Below, in pieces: positions 4,917 to 14,142 of a DNA stretch of 14,171 nt. Position numbers and translations under genes: made by a program. Location of the stretch: NCBI GenBank assembly GCA_009776905.1, contig WRMX01000001.1, positions 53,711 to 67,881 on the forward strand, written 5' to 3'. Source of the stretch: Oscillospiraceae bacterium (lineage in GTDB: Bacteria > Bacillota > Clostridia > Oscillospirales > Oscillospiraceae). The notes under the pieces are model-generated. The model saw nothing but the letters and a program-made list of their open reading frames with translations. It had not been told where the DNA came from and made no database searches. How positions within the stretch are numbered: the stretch's first letter is position 1; each line of letters starts with the position of its first letter.

Positions 4917-7351
4917 TGCTTAATGACCGCGCCGGGTGCCTGCACGCCCGGGTCCTTGTCGAGCAAAGGCACGGAAAGCGGCATGGGCTCCCTTTTCACG
5001 ATGCTGCGAAAATCAAGCGCGACATCGAGGACGTCGTCGACGTTCTCCGTCGTGATGAAGTTGAGCGCGCTGCGAACGGTCTTGTCGATCTCTTCGAGAT
5101 CGGGCTCGTTCTCCGCCGGGATAATGACGGTCCTGACCCCCGCGCGCATGGCCGCCATCGTCTTTTCCTTAAGCCCGCCGATGCGCAGTATCCTGCCGCG
5201 CAGCGTTATCTCGCCCGTCATGGCAACATCGCGGCGTGCGGGCGCGCCCGTGAGCGCGGATATAACGGCTATGCACATCGTGATGCCCGCCGACGGCCCG
5301 TCCTTCGGGACGGCCCCCTCGGGGAAATGTATGTGGATGTCGTGCGTCTTATAAAAATCGGGGTCGAGCTGCAGCTTGTCCGCCCTGCTGCGGATATATG
5401 ACACAGCCGCCTGCGCGGATTCCTTCATCACGTCGCCAAGGTTCCCCGTCAGTTCCAGCTTGCCCGAGCCGTCGAGCACGTTGACCTCGACCTCCAGCAC
5501 CGACCCGCCCGAAGACGTCCACGCAAGGCCGTTCACCAGACCGACCTCCATGCCCTTGGAAACCGTTTCCGGGACATACTTCCGGACGCCCAGCAAACCC
5601 TCCAGCATGTCCGCGCCGACGTTTAGCGACTTTGTCTCGCCCGAAGCGATTTTCGAGGCGGCCTTGCGGCATACCGATGCGATTTCGCGCTCCAGCAGGC
5701 GCACCCCGGACTCGCGGGTATATCCCGATATCATCGCGAGAATCGCGTCATCCCTGAACTTGAGCTGGCGCCCGTTCAGGCCGTGCTTGGCGCGCTGCTT
5801 TGAAACGAGGTGGCGCTTGGCAATCTCGAGCTTCTCGATGTCGGTGTAGCTGCTGAGCTCGATGACCTCCATCCTGTCCAGCAACGGGCGCGGGATGGTC
5901 TCAGTGGTGTTTGCGGTAGTTATGAACATGACCTCCGAAAGGTCGAACGGGACTTCCAGGTAATTGTCGCGAAACGTCGAATTCTGTTCCGGGTCCAATG
6001 CCTCCAGCAGCGCCGACGCGGGGTCCCCCCTGTGGTCGCTGCCGAGCTTGTCGATTTCGTCGAGCAGCATGAGGGGGTTTCTGCTGCCCGCCTGCTTGAC
6101 TGAGGAGATGATCCTGCCCGGCATCGCGCCGATATACGTCTTCCTGTGGCCGCGGACCTCAGCCTCGTCGTGCACGCCGCCCAGCGACAGCCTCGCAAGC
6201 TTCCTGTTGAGAGCCCTCGCGACGCTGATCGCGACGGACGTCTTGCCCGTGCCCGGTGGCCCGACAAGGCATATGATCGCGCCCTTGATGTGCGGTGAAA
6301 GCTGCCTTACGGCGAGGAATTCCAATATCCGCTCCTTCACCTTGTCAAGGCCGAAATGGTCATCGTTGAGGATTTTTTGCGCGTATGCGATGTCGACGCG
6401 CTCAACGGTCGTCTTGTTCCACGGAAGCTCCAGGCAAATATCGAGATAATTGCGGATTACGGACGACTCCGCCGATCCGTAGCTCTGCTTCTCGAGCCTG
6501 TCGACCTCTTTGAGAAGCTTTTCCTCAATTTCATCGGGCAATCCGAGCATGACGATCTGCTCGCGGTATATCGACATCTCCGACTGCTCGTCGCCCGCCG
6601 AGTCACCGAGCTCGGACTGGATTATCCTGATCTGCTCGCGCAATACATGCTCCCTGTGGTTGCCCTCTAGGCTCATGCGTAGCTTCGCGTCGATCTGCCG
6701 CTCGATGGCCATGACGTCGATCTCCCGCGTCAGCATGTCGCAGACGAGCTCGAGCCTTTTCATGGAGCCAAATGTCTCCAGCACCTGCTGCTTGTAATCG
6801 GGCTTCGTGTACATGCTCTGCGCGATGTAGTCCGCGACCTTGCCGGGATCCGTATACGAAAATAGGGCAAGCACCGTCTCTTTTTGGATGCCTTGAGAGA
6901 GCGCGGCATATGTGTCGAAAAGGCCTATGCCCTTTCTGATGAGCGCCTCCACCCTGGCGGTGTTCTTCCGCACGGGCTCCTCCGGCATCGGCTCGATCTC
7001 CGCGGTGGCGTACTTTCGCCCTGCGGACATGGAGACGAGGCGCCCCCTGTACTTGCCTTCGACGAGCACCTTCATCCCCCCGCCGGGGATTTTCAGCACT
7101 TGCTTCACATAGCAGACCGTGCCGACCTTGTACATGTCGCGCTCCATCGGCGTCTCTTTCGTGATGTCCTTTTGCGCGAGCAGGAACACCCTCCTGTCGG
7201 CGTTGACGGCTGCGTCCAGCGCATTCGTCGACATCGCGCGCTCCACGTCAAAATTAAGGAGCAATTCAGGAAAAACGGAAAGGCCGCGCAATGCAAGCAA
7301 TGGCAGCGTTTCCGTCGCGGGGATTTCATCGTATTTGATTATATCATCCAT
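4913..7351 (-). CDS. lon: Lon ATP-dependent serine protease (LonA type)
   Basis: A cytosolic AAA+ protease that degrades misfolded and regulatory proteins. Its 812 residues are typical of LonA. The N-terminal substrate domain (about 14-210) opens PLLALRGLSVFPELLLNF. Next are a helical linker, then Walker A GPPGTGKT (364-371), Walker B LMLLDEID (427-434) and arginine-finger context RPLLDRMEVIEL (488-499). The protease domain has DGPSAGI with the catalytic Ser687 and GGLKEK with the catalytic Lys730. The 43-residue spacing between them equals that in E. coli Lon (Ser679/Lys722). The ATG at 7349-7351 has GGAGG (7358-7362) 6 nt upstream. It follows clpX by 88 nt and overlaps engB by 4 nt. No promoter or HAIR/CtsR-like operator was recognised in the short spacer. 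Confidence 0.98.
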   Translation of the reverse strand: MDDIIKYDEIPATETLPLLALRGLSVFPELLLNFDVERAMSTNALDAAVNADRRVFLLAQKDITKETPMERDMYKVGTVCYVKQVLKIPGGGMKVLVEGKYRGRLVSMSAGRKYATAEIEPMPEEPVRKNTARVEALIRKGIGLFDTYAALSQGIQKETVLALFSYTDPGKVADYIAQSMYTKPDYKQQVLETFGSMKRLELVCDMLTREIDVMAIERQIDAKLRMSLEGNHREHVLREQIRIIQSELGDSAGDEQSEMSIYREQIVMLGLPDEIEEKLLKEVDRLEKQSYGSAESSVIRNYLDICLELPWNKTTVERVDIAYAQKILNDDHFGLDKVKERILEFLAVRQLSPHIKGAIICLVGPPGTGKTSVAISVARALNRKLARLSLGGVHDEAEVRGHRKTYIGAMPGRIISSVKQAGSRNPLMLLDEIDKLGSDHRGDPASALLEALDPEQNSTFRDNYLEVPFDLSEVMFITTANTTETIPRPLLDRMEVIELSSYTDIEKLEIAKRHLVSKQRAKHGLNGRQLKFRDDAILAMISGYTRESGVRLLEREIASVCRKAASKIASGETKSLNVGADMLEGLLGVRKYVPETVSKGMEVGLVNGLAWTSSGGSVLEVEVNVLDGSGKLELTGNLGDVMKESAQAAVSYIRSRADKLQLDPDFYKTHDIHIHFPEGAVPKDGPSAGITMCIAVISALTGAPARRDVAMTGEITLRGRILRIGGLKEKTMAAMRAGVRTVIIPAENEPDLEEIDKTVRSALNFITTENVDDVLDVALDFRSIVKREPMPLSVPLLDKDPGVQAPGAVIKQ

Positions 7352-7373
7352 TGGAATCCTCCAACTCTAAAGT

Positions 7374-7407
7374 GGGCTTCGCCCATAACCCGGACTGCGC
7401 CCATAAC
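7374..7407. repeat. Short hairpin and 10-bp direct repeat in the clpX-lon spacer
   Basis: GGGC-TTC-GCCC (7374-7384) is a small stem-loop. CGCCCATAAC occurs at 7380-7389 and again at 7398-7407, 18 bp apart. The spacer is otherwise featureless. It could be the remains of a dispersed repeat. Confidence 0.5.
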
Positions 7408-7439
7408 TCGCGCGCTCCGGCTCAAGCGGTTCTTTGCCT

Positions 7440-8726
<1,287 letters not shown>

Positions 8727-8748
8727 TACAATCGGATATCCTTTCGAG

Positions 8749-9330
8749 TCAGCGTTTATATATCACGTTGTCGACGAGGCCAAATTCCTTAGCCTCCTCC
8801 GCCGTCATGAAATTGTCGCGTTCTGATGCCTCGCGGATCTGCTCAATCGACTTGCCGGTGTTCTCGGCCAAAATCTTGTTGAGCCTGTCCTTTGTTTTCA
8901 GGATGTTCTCGGCATGGATCTGGATGTCGGTCGCCTGGCCCTTGAACCCTCCGGACGGCTGGTGGATCAGAATCTCGGAATTTGGCAGGGCGAGGCGCTT
9001 GCCTGGCGCTCCCGAGGAAAGCAGGAAGGCGCCCATGCTCGCGGCAAGGCCGACGCACATGGTCGAGACGTCCGCCTTGATATATTGCATCGTGTCGTAT
9101 ATCGCGAAGCCCGCCGTCACGGACCCTCCGGGGCTGTTGATATAAAACTGGATGTCCTTGTCGGGGTCCTGGGCCTCGAGGTATAGAAGCTGCGCCACGA
9201 CAAGGCTGGCCGTCGTGTCGTTGACCTCTTCGCTCAGGATGATGATGCGGTCGTTGAGCAGCCTGGAAAATATGTCGTACGACCGCTCCCCGCGTGATGT
9301 TTGCTCTACTACGTATGGGACTAGACTCAT
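8749..9330 (-). CDS. clpP: ClpP, proteolytic subunit of Clp protease
   Basis: A serine peptidase forming the 14-subunit chamber used by ClpX and other Clp ATPases. In the 193-residue reading the catalytic triad is Ser98 (GLAASMGAF), His123 (ILIHQPSGG) and Asp172 (SERDNFM). The oligomerisation stretch FYINSPGGSVTAGFAIYDTM is intact. The start MSLVPYVVEQ at 9328-9330 is preferred because GGAG of AAAGGAG ends 9 nt upstream. The upstream in-frame ATG (9337-9339) overlaps that site. It lies between tig and clpX, the common tig-clpP-clpX order. The 65-nt spacer to tig shows only a weak TATAAC-like box and no recognisable terminator or CtsR-type repeat. Confidence 0.98.
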   Translation of the reverse strand: MSLVPYVVEQTSRGERSYDIFSRLLNDRIIILSEEVNDTTASLVVAQLLYLEAQDPDKDIQFYINSPGGSVTAGFAIYDTMQYIKADVSTMCVGLAASMGAFLLSSGAPGKRLALPNSEILIHQPSGGFKGQATDIQIHAENILKTKDRLNKILAENTGKSIEQIREASERDNFMTAEEAKEFGLVDNVIYKR

Positions 9331-9395
9331 TAAAAACATCTCCTTTGTTTAATATGCGACGTTATATCTTACATTTCTTGGTCATTCATATCCGC

Positions 9396-11216
9396 TCATT
9401 CGTCGGTTTTGGCTTTTTTGCTTTTGCGTGAGGGCGCCGGTTTTGCGGCGGCATCAGCGGCGCCTTCTAAGACAGCGCCGTCTGCGCTGGAGGCGGTTGC
9501 GTCCGCAGCGGAGCCAACGGCCTCGTCTGCAGCCTCAACAGCGGGAGCGGCTCCGTCCGCATCGGCCTTCTTCGTTGTCGTCTTCTTTGTGGAGGCTTTC
9601 TTGGCGACCGGCTTTTCAGAAACGACGCCGGCCCCATCAGCAACGGCGCTGCCGGGCTCGTCAGCAACAGTGCTTGCATCGACGACGGCATCCGCAACGC
9701 TATCCGCCGCAGCGTCGGCAGCAGCTGCTTTCGCTTTCGTTGAAGAGGTCTTCTTCGCAGGAGCCTTCTTCGGCTTTGCGGCTGCGTTGTCGGCAGCATC
9801 TGCAGCTTCGGCGGCAGCAACATCAGCAGCAGCATCGGCAGCTTCGGCGATATCGTGGGCATGAGAATGGCCATCAATATGGGAATGGGCATGAGAATGA
9901 CCGTCAGCATCCGCATCAGCAGACTCATCGACAGGCGGCGTGTCCAGCGCGGTCGCGCTTTCGGAGACGATCTTCATGGCCTTCGTGATCTTCGCGTCCT
10001 GAACGACGGACTCCTCGGCCATGGAATCCTTGATATCGTCGATCTCCATCCCATAACGCTCCGCAAGGGAAGCATACGCATCCGTAAGCTCCTCCTCGCT
10101 TATGACGACGCCCTCGAGATCGGCGATTTTCTCCAGCGCAAGCGATCCCCTCACCTGCTTTTCGCTTGAAACGCGCATCTTGTCGCGGAAAGAATCCGGG
10201 GTCTCCCCCATCATCTGCAGGTAAACCGACGGGTCCATGCCATAATTCGACGTCTGATTGACGAAATTGTTAAGCGCGTTTTGAAGCTGCTCGTCGATAA
10301 GCTCATCGGGGATCTCGCCATCTATCGAATCGATGATTTGCTCCATCAACGTGTTTTCAAACACGGCATCAGCGTCCGCCTGCTTGACTTTCGCGATGCT
10401 TTCCCTGATGCTCTCCTTGTATTCGTCGAGAGTGTCGAACTCGGAAACATCCTTTGCGAACTCATCGTCGAGGTCCGGCAATATCTTTTCTTTGATCTCA
10501 TGCAGCTTGACCTTGAACACGACCGCTTTCCCGGCAAGATTCTCGGCGTATTCGTCCGGGAACACAAGGTCGATGTCGCGCTCCTCGCCGACGACCATGC
10601 CGTGCAGCTTCTCTTCAAAGCCGGGGATGAATGTGTTTGAGCCGAGCTCAAGCTCATAGCCTTCGCCCTTGCCCCCGTCGAAGGCCTCTCCGTCGATGAA
10701 GCCCTCATAGTCAATGAGCACCGTATCCTTGTTGATAGCGGGCCGGTCGGCCTTTTCGATGCGCGCGTTGCGTAGCCTGATGCCGGCGATCTCGCTGTCG
10801 ATCTCGCTGTCGGAAACCTCGACCTTCGGCTTATAAGCCGAAAGCCCTTTATATTCGCCGAGAGCAATCTCGGGATAAATCGAAACGGAGACGGTGAGGT
10901 CGACGCCCCCCTCTTCCTTTATATCGACGTCGATAATTTGCGGGTAGCCGATGATTTTCAGCTCTGTCTCCTTGACGGTGTGCTGGACGACCGTGGGCGC
11001 CAGTATATCAAGAGCGTCGGCATGGAATATTGAAGCGCCATAGAGCCTTTCGATGATTTTGCGCGGGGCTTTGCCCTTGCGGAATCCGGGAACCGCAATG
11101 CTGTTCCTGTTTTTCTTGAATGCGTCGTTGATGGCGGAGTCAAATTCCTCCACGCTGACCTCAACGACCAGTTCCATCGTGCTTTTTTCCTTTTTTTCGC
11201 TGCTCTTAATGTTCAA
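9396..11216 (-). CDS. tig: Trigger factor with a long His-rich and Lys/Ala-rich C-terminal extension
   Basis: A ribosome-bound chaperone and prolyl isomerase acting on nascent chains. Residues 1-115 form the ribosome-binding domain with signature GFRKGKAPR (44-52). The FKBP-like PPIase domain is about 160-245 (DTVLIDYEGFIDGEAFDGG, then NTFIPGFEEKLHGM). The helical chaperone arms run to about 425. The family normally ends there, at roughly 430 residues, but this protein has 606. The extra part has GHSHAHSHIDGHSHAH (439-454, seven His), then Ala/Asp-rich linkers with Lys blocks KPKKAPAKK (481-489), KKASTKKTTTKK (539-550) and SRKSKKAK (596-603). No frameshift is visible. The TTG start (11214-11216) is supported by AGGAGGG (11224-11230), 7 nt away. 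The His segment resembles metal-binding tails such as that of SlyD, which is inference only. Confidence 0.97.
   Translation of the reverse strand: MNIKSSEKKEKSTMELVVEVSVEEFDSAINDAFKKNRNSIAVPGFRKGKAPRKIIERLYGASIFHADALDILAPTVVQHTVKETELKIIGYPQIIDVDIKEEGGVDLTVSVSIYPEIALGEYKGLSAYKPKVEVSDSEIDSEIAGIRLRNARIEKADRPAINKDTVLIDYEGFIDGEAFDGGKGEGYELELGSNTFIPGFEEKLHGMVVGEERDIDLVFPDEYAENLAGKAVVFKVKLHEIKEKILPDLDDEFAKDVSEFDTLDEYKESIRESIAKVKQADADAVFENTLMEQIIDSIDGEIPDELIDEQLQNALNNFVNQTSNYGMDPSVYLQMMGETPDSFRDKMRVSSEKQVRGSLALEKIADLEGVVISEEELTDAYASLAERYGMEIDDIKDSMAEESVVQDAKITKAMKIVSESATALDTPPVDESADADADGHSHAHSHIDGHSHAHDIAEAADAAADVAAAEAADAADNAAAKPKKAPAKKTSSTKAKAAAADAAADSVADAVVDASTVADEPGSAVADGAGVVSEKPVAKKASTKKTTTKKADADGAAPAVEAADEAVGSAADATASSADGAVLEGAADAAAKPAPSRKSKKAKTDE
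9855..9902 (-). other. His-rich putative metal-binding segment in trigger factor
   Basis: This stretch encodes residues 439-454, two GHSHAH units joined by SHID. Seven histidines in sixteen residues, alternating with small residues, are typical of Ni/Zn-binding tails and transporter loops. The stretch lies just after the canonical trigger factor end, in a region expected to be disordered. Confidence 0.75.
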
Positions 11217-11223
11217 AATGCTG

Positions 11224-11230
11224 CCCTCCT
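11224..11230 (-). promoter_or_regulatory. Strong ribosome binding site fixing the TTG start of tig
   Basis: AGGAGGG on the minus strand is 7 nt before TTG at 11214-11216. The following residues MNIKSSEKKEKSTMELVVEV match the usual trigger factor N terminus, so the TTG start is well supported. Confidence 0.85.
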
Positions 11231-11248
11231 GCTGTTTGTTGTTTGATG

Positions 11249-11277
11249 ATTCTACCAGATAATATGTATAAATGCAA
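11249..11277 (-). promoter_or_regulatory. Candidate sigma-A promoter for tig and the downstream protease genes
   Basis: On the minus strand TTGCAT (11272-11277), a 17-nt spacer, then TAGAAT (11249-11254). The -10 box matches 5 of 6 consensus bases and the -35 box 3 of 6. The surrounding sequence is AT-rich, unlike the genes on either side. The start point would be about 26 nt before the tig TTG. Confidence 0.6.
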
Positions 11278-11297
11278 ACAATATTTCGTTATAATTA

Positions 11298-11311
11298 TTG
11301 CGAAAGCGCAA
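11298..11311. repeat. Small inverted repeat between phosphoesterase and tig
   Basis: TTGCG-AAAG-CGCAA is a 5-bp stem with a 4-nt loop. It lies after the phosphoesterase stop and before the tig promoter. The stem is weak and has no clear T-run, so it is only a poor terminator candidate. Confidence 0.35.
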
Positions 11312-11337
11312 GGGCGTGGACAGTGATGGCAATATTT

Positions 11338-12027
11338 CTACATCACAAGCTGCGGCTCGAAGTCGACGAAATCTGCTGAAACCATTTCATAATCAATGCC
11401 GCCGACGATGCCCCTGACCGCAAACTTGCGCCCCAACCCATGTATATGGCCATACCAGCACTTCTTGACGCTAAATTCGTCCATGACTTCGATCATGTCC
11501 GCGCAAACCATGTCCTTGAAGCGCGGCGGATAATGAAAGAAACACAGCTTGACCTCAGCATCGCCCGCGGCGGCCAGCGAAGCGCGCAGCCTCAACGTTT
11601 CGCGGGCCATGATCTTTTGGTTGTGCTCCGTGTCGAACTCGCCCTCGGTCAGCCAGCCCCTCGTGCCGCATATCGCCGCGTTCTCGTAAAAATAGCAGTT
11701 GTTGTTAAGTATGTCGACGCCGTTAATGCCGTTTTTTTCAAAGAACGACGCCATCTTTGACACTGTCATCCACCAATAGTCGTGGTTCCCTTTGAGTATG
11801 ATTTTCTTGCCGGGCAGGGCGCCGATGAAGCGGAAGTCTTCCAGGCTCTCCTCGAGCGACATGCCCCACGATACGTCGCCGCATATCACGCATACATCGT
11901 CGGGCCGGAGCTTCGCGAAGCCGGCTTTGATTTTTTCCACATAATTGTCCCATTCGCCACCGAATACGTCCATCGGCTTGTCGGTTCCGAGCGACAGGTG
12001 CAAGTCTCCGATTGCATATAATGACAT
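11338..12027 (-). CDS. Calcineurin-like metallophosphoesterase
   Basis: A 229-residue predicted phosphohydrolase of the COG1768-like group; the substrate is unknown. The dinuclear metal-site motifs are all present in order: GDLHLS (Asp8, His10), CGDVSWG (Asp51), KGNHDYWW (Asn81, His82), FFHYPP (His165) and YGHIHG (His194, His196). There is no signal peptide, so it is probably cytosolic. The ATG at 12025-12027 is chosen because GGAGG (12036-12040) sits 8 nt upstream. The longer in-frame start at 12075 would put this ribosome binding site inside the coding sequence. It is separated from tig by 121 nt that hold a tig promoter candidate, so it is probably a separate unit. It diverges from the chemoreceptor gene. 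Confidence 0.95.
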   Translation of the reverse strand: MSLYAIGDLHLSLGTDKPMDVFGGEWDNYVEKIKAGFAKLRPDDVCVICGDVSWGMSLEESLEDFRFIGALPGKKIILKGNHDYWWMTVSKMASFFEKNGINGVDILNNNCYFYENAAICGTRGWLTEGEFDTEHNQKIMARETLRLRASLAAAGDAEVKLCFFHYPPRFKDMVCADMIEVMDEFSVKKCWYGHIHGLGRKFAVRGIVGGIDYEMVSADFVDFEPQLVM

Positions 12028-12090
12028 GTCTTCCACCTCCGGCAAATGAATAACGTGGGTTTCCTTATGTGTCATCGTGCGTATGATGAA

Positions 12091-12118
12091 TTTATATGAT
12101 GAAGCGGTTCTCGTTGAA
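12091..12118 (-). promoter_or_regulatory. Weak promoter candidate for the phosphoesterase gene
   Basis: Minus strand TTCAAC (12113-12118), a 16-nt spacer, then TATAAA (12091-12096). The -10 box is good and the -35 box is poor. The leader would be about 57 nt. Confidence 0.35.
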
Positions 12119-12190
12119 GCAGAAATCCCGCGACTTTAGTAGTGGGTGGTTTAATGTAGAAAATAATTTTTCGATTCGCGATGATTTCTA

Positions 12191-12219
12191 TTGCGCAGAT
12201 TGCGCAAATCTGATAGCAT
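12191..12219 (+). promoter_or_regulatory. Candidate promoter and overlapping near-palindrome before the chemoreceptor gene
   Basis: TTGCGC (12191-12196), 17 nt, then TAGCAT (12214-12219) could be a sigma-A promoter, though both boxes are imperfect. The near-palindrome CAGATTGCGCAAATCTG (12196-12212) fills the spacer and could be a repressor site. No convincing flagellar sigma-28 promoter was found in this 278-nt divergent region. Confidence 0.4.
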
Positions 12220-12251
12220 GAAGGACGTGAGGCACGCCGGATGCCATGTGC

Positions 12252-12278
12252 GAGGCGCCAATTGCTAGGCACCGCCTC
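12252..12278 (+). repeat. Leader hairpin before the chemoreceptor start
   Basis: GAGGCG (12252-12257) pairs with CGCCTC (12273-12278), with an inner GCC/GGC pairing possible. It lies about 12 nt before the ribosome binding site GAAGGGA (12290-12296), so it could influence translation. It matches no riboswitch family I know. Confidence 0.45.
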
Positions 12279-12305
12279 AACAAGACTTCGAAGGGAAGTG
12301 CGACA

Positions 12306-14048
12306 TTGAAAAACCTCAAAGTATCGATGAAACTCATAGTGAGCTTTATGGTGGTTATCGTTCTCGCGATAGCCGTCGGCCTCCTCGGCATCTTTGGCAT
12401 GAACTCCATCAACAAAGCAGGCCAGGACCTCTACAACGAAAATGTCCTTGCATTGACGGAAATCGGCAACCTGCGCGAAGTGCTGCAGGACCAGCGAGTC
12501 CAGTTAAGGACTTATGTCATTTATGCGGGCGACCTCAGTAAAATAGAGGAAATCAAGGCGACGGTCGGCTCCCTCGAGTCCGAAATGTTGAAGTTCTTCG
12601 CCGAATACGAGTCCGGCATGACCGACCAATCGCGGGAGTCCGTCTATTTCGCCGCAAAGCAGCTGTATCTCAACGACTATTCCAGCATCAAAAAGGACGT
12701 GTACGAAGCGAGCAAGCTGGGGTTTGACGAGGGGTATAAGGTGCTGGGCGAAGACCGCGTGGTTAATGTGATGAACGACCTCGTCGCGGATTTTGATACC
12801 GTGATGAAGCAGAACGAAGAATGGGCAAAGACTGCATTGGACGCGAACATGAGCCTTTTCAACAAGCTGCTGATAGTATTGGTCGTGCTCATCGTCATCG
12901 CCGCCGCCGCCGCGTTGTTCTTGGCGTTCTACATTTCCGGGCTCATCAGCAAGCCGCTGTCCGCGATGACGCTGTTCATGCAAAAAGCGAGCTCAACAGG
13001 CGACATTGAGCTGCTGCCCGAAGACGCGGCCATGGTCGCTTCATTTGGCGAAAACAATGACGAGGTCGGGCACGCAATCGCTGCGACGGCGGCCTTCGTC
13101 GCGCGCATAGGCGAGATCAGCGCGTTGCTGACGTCGATGGCGGGCGGCGACTTGACGGCGGATGTCAAGCTGCTTTCGCAAAAAGACACGATGGGCCTGG
13201 CGCTGCAGGAGCTATACAACCACCTCAACAGGATGTTCGGCGAGATTAACACTTCGTCGAGGCAGGTTTCCACAGGCTCAAGACAAATCGCGGACGGAGC
13301 CCAGACCCTTGCGCAGGGGGCCACGGAGCAGGCGGCGTCCATCCAGCAGCTTTCCAGCTCGATATCAGAGATATCGCAAAAGACGAAGGCCAACGCTGAA
13401 AAAGCTCACAAGGCTGCCGATCTTGCCGACACGATCAAGAACGATGCGGAAAAGGGCAGCATTCAAATGAAGGAGATGATATCCGCTGTCAACGATATCA
13501 GCGAGGCGAGCGGTTCCATCAACAAAGTTATAAAAGTTATCGACGATATAGCGTTCCAGACAAACATACTCGCGCTCAATGCGGCCGTCGAAGCCGCGAG
13601 GGCTGGGCAGCACGGCAAGGGGTTCGCCGTCGTCGCCGAGGAAGTCCGCAGCCTGGCGGCCAAGAGCGCGGAAGCGGCGAAGGACACCGGCAGCCTCATC
13701 GAGAACTCCATCGAAAAAGCGGCGCTTGGAGTGCGCATTGCGGGCGAGACTTCCGAGAGCCTCACCGAGATCGTCGCCGGCATCAACGAGAGCAACAGGC
13801 TCGTCGGAGAGATCGCCGATTCGTCCGAAGAGCAGGCCGAGGGCATCAACCAAATCAACATCGGCATCGACCAGGTCGCGCAGGTAGTGCAGCAAAACAG
13901 CGCGACTGCCGAGGAGAGCGCGGCCGCTTCGCAGGAAATGAGCGGGCAGTCGGATATGCTGCGGCAGCTCGTGTCGCAATTCAAGGTCAGGGATGCTGCG
14001 GATTCATGGGCGCTCCCCGCCGCCAAAGAGACCTACGGCAAGTATTAG
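12306..14048 (+). CDS. Methyl-accepting chemotaxis protein (4HB type)
   Basis: A 580-residue transmembrane chemoreceptor. It has TM1 at about 10-30, an extracytoplasmic four-helix-bundle ligand domain at about 35-185, TM2 at about 187-211 and a HAMP segment at about 208-262. A second HAMP-like stretch around GGDLTADV (280-287) follows. The long coiled-coil signalling domain has the conserved tip DDIAFQTNILALNAAVEAAR (413-432), then AGQHGKGFAVVAEEVRSLA, where CheA and CheW bind. No C-terminal CheR-tethering pentapeptide is present. TTG at 12306-12308 is chosen as start because MKNLKVSMKLIVSF is the usual beginning of such proteins and GAAGGGA (12290-12296) lies 9 nt away. The longer ATG at 12246 adds a non-homologous, polar leader. 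The ligand is unknown. It is the only plus-strand gene here, and its presence suggests a motile organism. Confidence 0.96.
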   Translation: MKNLKVSMKLIVSFMVVIVLAIAVGLLGIFGMNSINKAGQDLYNENVLALTEIGNLREVLQDQRVQLRTYVIYAGDLSKIEEIKATVGSLESEMLKFFAEYESGMTDQSRESVYFAAKQLYLNDYSSIKKDVYEASKLGFDEGYKVLGEDRVVNVMNDLVADFDTVMKQNEEWAKTALDANMSLFNKLLIVLVVLIVIAAAAALFLAFYISGLISKPLSAMTLFMQKASSTGDIELLPEDAAMVASFGENNDEVGHAIAATAAFVARIGEISALLTSMAGGDLTADVKLLSQKDTMGLALQELYNHLNRMFGEINTSSRQVSTGSRQIADGAQTLAQGATEQAASIQQLSSSISEISQKTKANAEKAHKAADLADTIKNDAEKGSIQMKEMISAVNDISEASGSINKVIKVIDDIAFQTNILALNAAVEAARAGQHGKGFAVVAEEVRSLAAKSAEAAKDTGSLIENSIEKAALGVRIAGETSESLTEIVAGINESNRLVGEIADSSEEQAEGINQINIGIDQVAQVVQQNSATAEESAAASQEMSGQSDMLRQLVSQFKVRDAADSWALPAAKETYGKY

Positions 14049-14108
14049 TGCCTTAGCGATTCGTAACGCCAACAAAAAACAAGTTAATATCAATCGCTAA
14101 GGCACTAA
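14045..14108. repeat. Perfect 17-bp inverted repeat spanning the chemoreceptor stop
   Basis: TTAGTGCCTTAGCGATT (14045-14061) and its exact complement AATCGCTAAGGCACTAA (14092-14108) are separated by 30 nt. The chemoreceptor TAG stop (14046-14048) lies inside the left arm. The arms are bordered by TA on both sides, compatible with a TA-inserting MITE. It could also be a terminator-like hairpin, but no T-run follows. Confidence 0.85.
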
Positions 14109-14110
14109 CG

Positions 14111-14142
14111 CCGCGCGAAGCGCGGTGCGCAGCGTAGCTGCG
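14111..14142. repeat. Two tandem short palindromes after the chemoreceptor gene
   Basis: CCGCGC-GAA-GCGCGG (14111-14125) is followed at once by CGCAGC-GTA-GCTGCG (14128-14142). Both have 6-bp GC-only stems and 3-nt loops. The rest of the window (14143-14171) shows no gene. This looks like a REP-type extragenic repeat and may continue past the right edge. Confidence 0.7.

Noticed and set aside
9331..9395. Separate clpP promoter with TATAAC box
   Set aside because: The nearest -35-like hexamer (ATGACC) is only 13 nt away, and other options are poor, so it is not listed as a feature.
9409..9864. Plus-strand Ala/Ser-rich frame opposite the trigger factor tail
   Set aside because: Low-complexity shadow of the GC-rich Ala/Asp codons. 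The tail frame is continuous with a real trigger factor.
12072..12272. Minus-strand 66-codon frame in the divergent region
   Set aside because: No ribosome binding site or recognisable protein features. It overlaps promoter-like sequence and both divergent leaders.
12219..12305. Cyclic-di-GMP (GEMM-like) riboswitch before the chemoreceptor
   Set aside because: A hairpin is present, but the conserved core of the motif, including GCAAAG-type joining sequence, is not seen.
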